Below are positions 59,145 to 64,000 of a stretch of 64,000 bases of DNA, piece after piece. This stretch comes from an uncultured Dehalococcoidia bacterium. Its GTDB lineage: Bacteria > Chloroflexota > Dehalococcoidia > Lucifugimonadales > GCA-2712585. Under the pieces are notes generated by a model, which was given only the letters and a program-made list of their open reading frames with translations, was not told where the DNA came from and made no database searches. Numbering within the stretch: position 1 is the stretch's first letter; every line of letters starts with the position of its first letter. Position numbers and translations under genes: made by a program. Location: the NCBI GenBank assembly GCA_951812825.1, contig OX638324.1, positions 1,921,141-1,985,140 of the forward strand. Reading direction: 5' to 3'.

Positions 59145-60038
59145 CTAGAACCGGGGGGTCCTGCCCAGCTTCATGGAGGTCCAGGTACCAAGGAGGAGCC
59201 AGGCCTTCTTGAAGCGGGAGAGGCTGGGGCGGCAGGCGAGGACGTTGTAGTCCTGTTTTTCGATGGCGTCCAGGACGGCCATGCCGCCGCGGGTGAAGAG
59301 GGCGACGTCGATCCTGGCGTGGCCTTCGAGGTGGTCCAGGAGTTGGGCGCCTCGGCGGAATATCTCGCGGGCGCGTTCGACCTGGAATGACATGAGGCGG
59401 CGGAAGTTGTCGTCGAAGGCGCGGTTGGCGATCTGCTCCTCGGAGACGCCATAGGCTTGCAGGTCTTCCATGGGGAGGTAGACGCGGCCCATTGCCCAGT
59501 CGCGATTCACGTCCTGCCAGAAGTTGGCTAGCTGGAGGGCGGTGCAGGTGTAGTCGGACAGACGCTGGCGTTCTTCGTCCCGGTAGTCGAAGACGTAGAG
59601 GAAGAGGCGGCCGCAGGGGTTGGCGGAGTGGTCGCAGTAGTGGAGGAGGTCTTCGAAGGTCTGGTAGCGGGAGACTTCCTGGTCCATGCGGTTGGCTTGG
59701 ATGAGCTTGAGGAAGGGTTCCCGGGGGATGCGGTAGCGCTGGATGGTGTGCTGGAGGGCGACCATGACAGGGTGTCTGGGGGCGCCGTCGTAGCAGCGTT
59801 CGAGATCCTCCAGCCATTGGCGGAGGAGGTCCAGGCGGTCGCCTTCAGCTTCGTCGCCGAGGTCGTCGACGGTGCGGGAGTAGGCGTAGAGATTGGAGAC
59901 GTGCTGGCGGACGGCTTTGGGCAGGAGGAGGGAGCCGACGGTGAAGTTTTCGTAGTGGGTCCTGGTGAGGTTGCGGCAGTAGGCGAGGGCCTCCTCAACG
60001 GTCCATGGGCGGGAATCGGAGAGGAGGAGGGAGGCCAC
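59145..60038 (-). CDS. hpnC: Hydroxysqualene synthase (HpnC)
   Basis: This 297-residue squalene/phytoene synthase-family enzyme converts presqualene diphosphate to hydroxysqualene. Motifs are SRTVDDLGDEAEGDR (first acid motif, about 54-68) and LANFWQDVNRDWAMGR (second, about 170-185), both of the HpnC type. It starts with GTG three bases after the squalene-hopene cyclase gene. Length is normal for the family. Confidence 0.94.
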   Translation of the reverse strand: MASLLLSDSRPWTVEEALAYCRNLTRTHYENFTVGSLLLPKAVRQHVSNLYAYSRTVDDLGDEAEGDRLDLLRQWLEDLERCYDGAPRHPVMVALQHTIQRYRIPREPFLKLIQANRMDQEVSRYQTFEDLLHYCDHSANPCGRLFLYVFDYRDEERQRLSDYTCTALQLANFWQDVNRDWAMGRVYLPMEDLQAYGVSEEQIANRAFDDNFRRLMSFQVERAREIFRRGAQLLDHLEGHARIDVALFTRGGMAVLDAIEKQDYNVLACRPSLSRFKKAWLLLGTWTSMKLGRTPRF

Positions 60039-60041
60039 GGT

Positions 60042-62036
60042 TCAGCCTTCGTTGAGGAAGCGGCCCAGGGCGGTGAGGGGCCAGTAGTTGCGGTATAGGT
60101 GGTAGTTGATCATGAAGCCGGCGCCCATGTCGAGGTCCTGATAGGAGGGATCGCCGGGGTCGGGGAGCTTTTTGGGGCGGTGGCCGATGCCGTAGCCGGG
60201 GAAGCCGGTGCCGGTGAAGTAGGGCTCGTCCCAGGAGCCGTCGGCCTGCTGGGTTTCGTGGAGATAGCGGACGCCGTTCAGGGCGGTTGGGGAGTGGGCT
60301 TCACCGGCGGCGATTAGGGCGAGGAGGGCCCATGCGGTCTGGGAGGCGGTGCTGGGGCCACGGCCTCGGAGTTCGGGGTCGACGTAGGAGCCGCAGCTTT
60401 CGCCCCAGCCGCCGTCAGGGTTCTGGTGTTGGATGAGCCAGGCGACGGCGTTGCGCACGTAGGGCTGGGACATATCCTCGCCGATGGACTGGAGAGCGGG
60501 GAGGACGGCGCCGGCGCCGTAGACGTAGTTAACGCCCCAGCGACCGAACCAGGGTCCGTCCGGTTCCTGTTCATCGCGGATGTAGTTGTAGGCCTTCCGG
60601 ATGGGCTCAAAGCTGCGGTCGTAGCCCAGTTTGCCGAGGGCTTCGATGACGTGGGCGGTGACGTCGACGCTGGGGGGGTCGAGGGATTCGCCGAAGTCGG
60701 CGAAGGGAATGTTGCTCAGATAGGTGCGATCGTTGTCCTTATCGAAGGCGGCCCAACCGCCGTTGGCGCTCTGGACGCCGAGGAGCCAGTCGACGCCGCG
60801 CTGGATGGCGGCGGTGCGACAACCGTCCTCTTCGCCTGGGAGCCTGGCCAGATTCAGGGCCATGAGGACTTCGGCTACGTCGTCAATGTCGGGGTAGTTA
60901 TTGTTGGCGAACTCAAAAGCCCAACCTCCGGGAGGAGTTTCCGGGGCCTTCACTTGCCAGTCGCCGCCGCGGAGAATCTGCTTGTCGATGAGCCAGCGGG
61001 CGGCGGCCTCCATGCCGAGGTTGTTGGCGGGGACGCCGGATTCGAGCATGGCGATGAGGGCGAGACCGGTGTCCCAAACAGGGGAGACGCAGGCCTGGAC
61101 GCGCCAGGTGTCGTCTTCCTCTATGGCGAAGCCTTCAAAGCCTTCAAGGCCTCTCTTCATGGCGGGATGGTCCAGGGGAAAGCCGAGATGCTTGAGGCAG
61201 ATGAGGGAGTAGACCCAGGGGGGTTGGATGCCGCCCCATGAGCCATCGGCTTCCTGGTGGGAGAGGATCCACCGGGCGGCGCGGCTCTTGGCCTTGTCGC
61301 GGCCGGGCTTTATGGGGATCCTTTCGTAGAGGCGGAGGACCTTGTCCGCGCCGTTGAAGAGGGTGCGCCAGCTGGCAATGGGGGCGGGCCGACCGTTGGA
61401 GGGCGGCGCGTGACCGTTGGAGGTGAAGAGTTCCGGGATGGAGGCGGACTGGGGGATGGGGACGGTGGGCTTTTCGGTGAGGATGATGGTCATGGGGACG
61501 ATGGTGGCGCGGGCCCAGCTTGAGAACTCGTAGATGTTGACGGGGAACCAGGTGGGCAGGAACATGACTTCCGGGGGCATGGCGGGCAGGTTCTTCCAGG
61601 GGTACTGGCCGAGCATGGCGAGCCATATTTTGGTGAACACGCGGGTGTTTTCCACGCCGCCCCTGGAGATGATGAATTCCCTAGCCTTTGTCATCTCGGG
61701 AGAGTTGGGGGGGATGCCGGCTATTTTCAGAGCCGTGTAGCATTCGACGCAGGTGCTGAGGTTGCCCGGAGCGCCGTAGTACTGGGCCCAGGAACCGTCT
61801 TCCTGCTGGCGGGCAAGGATGTAGTTGGCGATCTTTCGCCATCGTTCCGGGTTGGGCGCACCGAGGATATGGGTGAGCATGAGGTATTCGGCTTCCATGG
61901 TGGGGTTGGACTCGAGCTCACCCCACCAGTAGCCTTCCTTGTTCTGGATGCCGAGCATGTATTGCTGGGATCTTGCGACGGTTTTCGCCGCGGCCTCCCG
62001 AACGTGCTCGTCAATTCTTGAAGTCGCCTGCGTCAT
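60042..62036 (-). CDS. shc: Squalene-hopene cyclase
   Basis: This 664-residue membrane-associated cyclase converts squalene to hopene. The catalytic D-x-D-D is Asp383-Ile-Asp385-Asp386 (NYPDIDDVAEV). Several QW repeats are visible, for example QEADGSWGGIQPPW, QSANGGWAAFD and QNPDGGWGESCGS. N- and C-terminal repeats give the double alpha-barrel. Length matches bacterial enzymes. It lies between hpnA and hpnC in the hopanoid operon. Confidence 0.97.
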   Translation of the reverse strand: MTQATSRIDEHVREAAAKTVARSQQYMLGIQNKEGYWWGELESNPTMEAEYLMLTHILGAPNPERWRKIANYILARQQEDGSWAQYYGAPGNLSTCVECYTALKIAGIPPNSPEMTKAREFIISRGGVENTRVFTKIWLAMLGQYPWKNLPAMPPEVMFLPTWFPVNIYEFSSWARATIVPMTIILTEKPTVPIPQSASIPELFTSNGHAPPSNGRPAPIASWRTLFNGADKVLRLYERIPIKPGRDKAKSRAARWILSHQEADGSWGGIQPPWVYSLICLKHLGFPLDHPAMKRGLEGFEGFAIEEDDTWRVQACVSPVWDTGLALIAMLESGVPANNLGMEAAARWLIDKQILRGGDWQVKAPETPPGGWAFEFANNNYPDIDDVAEVLMALNLARLPGEEDGCRTAAIQRGVDWLLGVQSANGGWAAFDKDNDRTYLSNIPFADFGESLDPPSVDVTAHVIEALGKLGYDRSFEPIRKAYNYIRDEQEPDGPWFGRWGVNYVYGAGAVLPALQSIGEDMSQPYVRNAVAWLIQHQNPDGGWGESCGSYVDPELRGRGPSTASQTAWALLALIAAGEAHSPTALNGVRYLHETQQADGSWDEPYFTGTGFPGYGIGHRPKKLPDPGDPSYQDLDMGAGFMINYHLYRNYWPLTALGRFLNEG

Positions 62037-62050
62037 TCACGTCTCCTGTT

Positions 62051-63034
62051 TTACGTTATGCGGTGGTCCCGGAACCACCGGACGGCCTTTTCCAAGGCTT
62101 CTTCCACGGGGGTCTGGGGCAGTCCGAGTTGTTGGACTGCCTTGGCGCTGCTTACATACATGGGTTTTTTGGCGACCCGCATTCCTTCCAGGGGGATGCG
62201 GGGTCTTCGCCTGAGGAGTTTTCCTTCCACCAGGTAGTCGATCATGCCCATCAGGATTATGAGGTTGATGGGGAGTTTTACCCTTGGGGCTTTGACGCCG
62301 GTGAGGGCCTGGAGGGTGAGGAGGACTTCCAGGAGGGTCATGTTGCGGTTCCCAAGGATGTATCGCTGGCCGGGGACGCCCTTTTCCATGGCGAGGACGT
62401 GGCCGACAGCTACGTCTTCCACGTCGACGACGTTCATGCCTGTGCCGACGTAGAAGGGGAGGTTGCCGCGGAGGAAGTCCAGGACTATGCCGCCGGTGGG
62501 GGTGGGCTTGACGTCCCAGGGGCCGATGGGGGCGGCGGGGTTGACTACCACTACGGGCAGGCCGTTATTGGCGGCGGCGAGGGCTTGCTGCTCGCCAAGA
62601 AATTTTGATTTTTTGTAGTGGCCGACGAGGTCCCGGGGGCGGACTTCGGTATCTTCGGTGCCGAGGCCCTTCTTGGGGAGGCCGATGGTGGAGACGGTGC
62701 TGGTGTAGACGACCTTTTCCACGCCGGCGCGTTGGGCTTCTTCCAGGATGATTTTTGTGCCTTCCACGTTGACCTTGTAGACCTCTGCGGGGTCGCGGCT
62801 CCAGAAGGTGTAGATGGCGGCGCAGTGGAAGAGGCCGTGGCAGCCCTGGAGGGCGTGGGCCAGGGACTCCCTGTCTCGCAGGTCGCCGGGGGCCTGCTGC
62901 ACGTCGATGTCCTGGAGGGCAAGGGGATTGCTGTTCGGGCGCACGAGGACGCGTACGTCGTAGCCCCGGTCAACGAGGGTCCTGGCGAGGTTGCCACCGA
63001 TAAAGCCTGTCGCGCCTGTTACCAGGACTTTCAT
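62051..63034 (-). CDS. hpnA: Hopanoid-associated sugar epimerase (HpnA)
   Basis: This 327-residue extended SDR protein is of the dihydroflavonol-reductase type linked with hopanoid loci. The NAD(P) motif VLVTGATGFIGGNLARTL is at the N-terminus, with a catalytic YKKSKFLGEQ (Tyr-x-x-x-Lys) near 150. HpnA is associated with side-chain sugar modification; the reaction is not firmly known. It lies 14 bases after the hpnG-like gene on the same strand. Confidence 0.9.
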   Translation of the reverse strand: MKVLVTGATGFIGGNLARTLVDRGYDVRVLVRPNSNPLALQDIDVQQAPGDLRDRESLAHALQGCHGLFHCAAIYTFWSRDPAEVYKVNVEGTKIILEEAQRAGVEKVVYTSTVSTIGLPKKGLGTEDTEVRPRDLVGHYKKSKFLGEQQALAAANNGLPVVVVNPAAPIGPWDVKPTPTGGIVLDFLRGNLPFYVGTGMNVVDVEDVAVGHVLAMEKGVPGQRYILGNRNMTLLEVLLTLQALTGVKAPRVKLPINLIILMGMIDYLVEGKLLRRRPRIPLEGMRVAKKPMYVSSAKAVQQLGLPQTPVEEALEKAVRWFRDHRIT

Positions 63035-63046
63035 AACCAGTCCCCG

Positions 63047-63763
63047 CTAGGCGGGGTTTGGGACTCCCCTGTGGATTGCCTGGGTGACGAAGGTCTTGGC
63101 GAATTTTTCCAGGCTCTTTTGGGCCTTCTTGGCGGCGCCTGCCAGGGACATGAGCTTGGGTAAACGGCCGGGCTTGGCGAGGGAGCCGAGGATGACGCGC
63201 ATACCCTGGCGCGCTTCGCGCTGGAGCATTATCTCTTCGACGTAGGGGGGGAGCTCCTGGGCTGTGGTGTCGGAGATGGCGCGGACGGAGACGAAGGGGA
63301 CGCCGGCCTGAGCGGCGGCGCTGCATACCCAGTAGTCCTCCAGGCTGACGGCCTGGGCGTGAAACTCCTGGCCGAGGCGTTCCCGCTCGCTACGGATGCG
63401 GACGAGGCGGCCGGCGGTGAGGGTATCGCGGCGGACGTAGGGGATGGCGTTTTCCAGGATGGCGTCTTCGGCCTGCTGAAAGAGACGTCGGTTGACATCG
63501 AGGGGCGGGGAGCCGTCGGTCGAGAGGAGGCGGCGGGCGAGGACGAGGTCGCCGATGCTGAGTTCGTCGGACAGGGAGCCGGCGAAACCGATGGACAGCA
63601 CGATGGAGGGGCGGGGGCACTCTTCGAGGAGGGAGGCGATGGCAGCAAGGGCCTTCTCCTTGCCCACGCCGGTGACGGTGACGGAGGCCTGGCCATTGGA
63701 GGAACGCTTGAGGCTTCCGAGCCTGCGAACCTCGTCTTTCATTGCTGCTACTATTGCAATCAA
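63047..63763 (-). CDS. hpnG: Hopanoid-associated nucleosidase/phosphorylase (HpnG)
   Basis: This 238-residue member of the nucleoside phosphorylase superfamily is predicted to release adenine from adenosylhopane, giving ribosylhopane. Motifs are MIAIVAAMKDEVRRL (start), VLSIGFAGSLSDELSIGDLVLA and VSLEDYWVCSAAAQAGVPFVSVRAISD (read in parts; substrate loop with acidic residue). The 200-238 tail is an extra C-terminal helix seen in the HpnG branch. It is between hpnH and hpnA. Confidence 0.92.
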   Translation of the reverse strand: MIAIVAAMKDEVRRLGSLKRSSNGQASVTVTGVGKEKALAAIASLLEECPRPSIVLSIGFAGSLSDELSIGDLVLARRLLSTDGSPPLDVNRRLFQQAEDAILENAIPYVRRDTLTAGRLVRIRSERERLGQEFHAQAVSLEDYWVCSAAAQAGVPFVSVRAISDTTAQELPPYVEEIMLQREARQGMRVILGSLAKPGRLPKLMSLAGAAKKAQKSLEKFAKTFVTQAIHRGVPNPA

Positions 63764-63790
63764 GTTGTTCTACTTCCTGCAGGGGTCGGC

Positions 63791-64000
63791 CTAAGCGGCG
63801 GTAATGCCGCTCTTGCTTATGGCTCCGGAGCGGATGAGGGTGAACCAGTCCTTGGGTCTTGTGATGGCGTTGAAGATGGTGGCGGACTCGAAGCCGCAGT
63901 GCATCATGCAGTTGGCGCAACGGGGGTCCTTGCCGACGCCGTACTTGTCCCAGACCTCGGGCTGCATGACCTTGCTCATCTTGTCGACGTGCTCATCGGC
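63791..64000 (-). CDS. hpnH: HpnH, adenosylhopane-forming radical SAM enzyme (C-terminal end, cut by window)
   Basis: The last 69 residues of a protein are present. The frame is open to base 64000, so the N-terminus and the radical SAM CxxxCxxC motif are outside the window. The tail reads DEHVDKMSKVMQP, then VWDKYGVGKDPRCANCMMHC and FESATIFNAI. This matches the C-terminus of HpnH, which adds an adenosyl group to hopene. The CxxC...H cysteine pair is in the family tail. It starts the visible minus-strand hopanoid operon. Confidence 0.9.
   Translation of the reverse strand, partial: ADEHVDKMSKVMQPEVWDKYGVGKDPRCANCMMHCGFESATIFNAITRPKDWFTLIRSGAISKSGITAA

Overview
The window (64 kb, G+C-rich apart from two islands) looks like a chromosomal segment of an uncultured bacterium of the phylum Chloroflexota, most plausibly a Dehalococcoidia/SAR202-like lineage. 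This rests on gene content: an 11-subunit complex I without NuoEFG, a SufBCDSU operon, a hopanoid cluster, several amide hydrolases, and many short dispersed palindromes. No rRNA or other marker gene is present, so the assignment is an inference. I saw no tRNA, rRNA or CRISPR array.

Left part (1-12.5 kb): two paralogous amidases, an M24 pita-bread enzyme with altered metal ligands, an M20 (AbgB-like) amidohydrolase, and an alpha/beta hydrolase carrying a C-terminal AtzG/GatC-like tail. The four minus-strand genes read as one amide/peptide-catabolic operon. A lower-G+C island has split it: an apparently intact IS481-like element with a 5-bp target duplication, a BsuBI/PstI-type restriction-modification pair, and an AbiTii-like gene. 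A HicB/HicA-like toxin-antitoxin pair and a membrane-anchored OB-fold protein follow.

12.5-29 kb: mostly housekeeping and repair genes. They are a zinc alcohol dehydrogenase, endonuclease IV with a small zincin, a leucine-dehydrogenase-like enzyme, an SbcD/SbcC-like pair, SelB, YchF, DNA polymerase III delta and a PHP phosphoesterase. Two items stand out. One is a CarH-like adenosylcobalamin sensor whose DNA-binding domain is a C-terminal XRE helix-turn-helix, divergent from a DUF378 membrane protein. The other is a low-G+C two-gene island with an orphan ParB-family protein and an unrecognised partner behind a palindrome.

29-40 kb: nuoABCDHIJK, a small unknown ORF, then nuoLMN. A good sigma70-type promoter precedes nuoA. 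A repeat-derived spacer lies before nuoL, and a related repeat follows nuoN.

40-46.5 kb: a MobA-like nucleotidyltransferase and XdhC (molybdoenzyme maturation), a JAMM peptidase, a membrane gluzincin, TatD and an orphan oligopeptide-type binding lipoprotein, separated by dispersed repeats.

46.5-64 kb, all minus strand: sufBCDSU, a nucleotide-sugar-type epimerase, an unknown conserved protein, a class II aldolase, an FGGY kinase and a D-2-hydroxyacid dehydrogenase. The last two are translationally coupled to a hopanoid operon (hpnH-hpnG-hpnA-shc-hpnC-hpnD-hpnE), which runs off the right edge in hpnH. The cell is expected to make squalene by the HpnCDE route, cyclise it to hopene and add a ribose-derived side chain.

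Many long open frames opposite or out of frame with real genes were judged to be shadows caused by G+C-rich codon usage.
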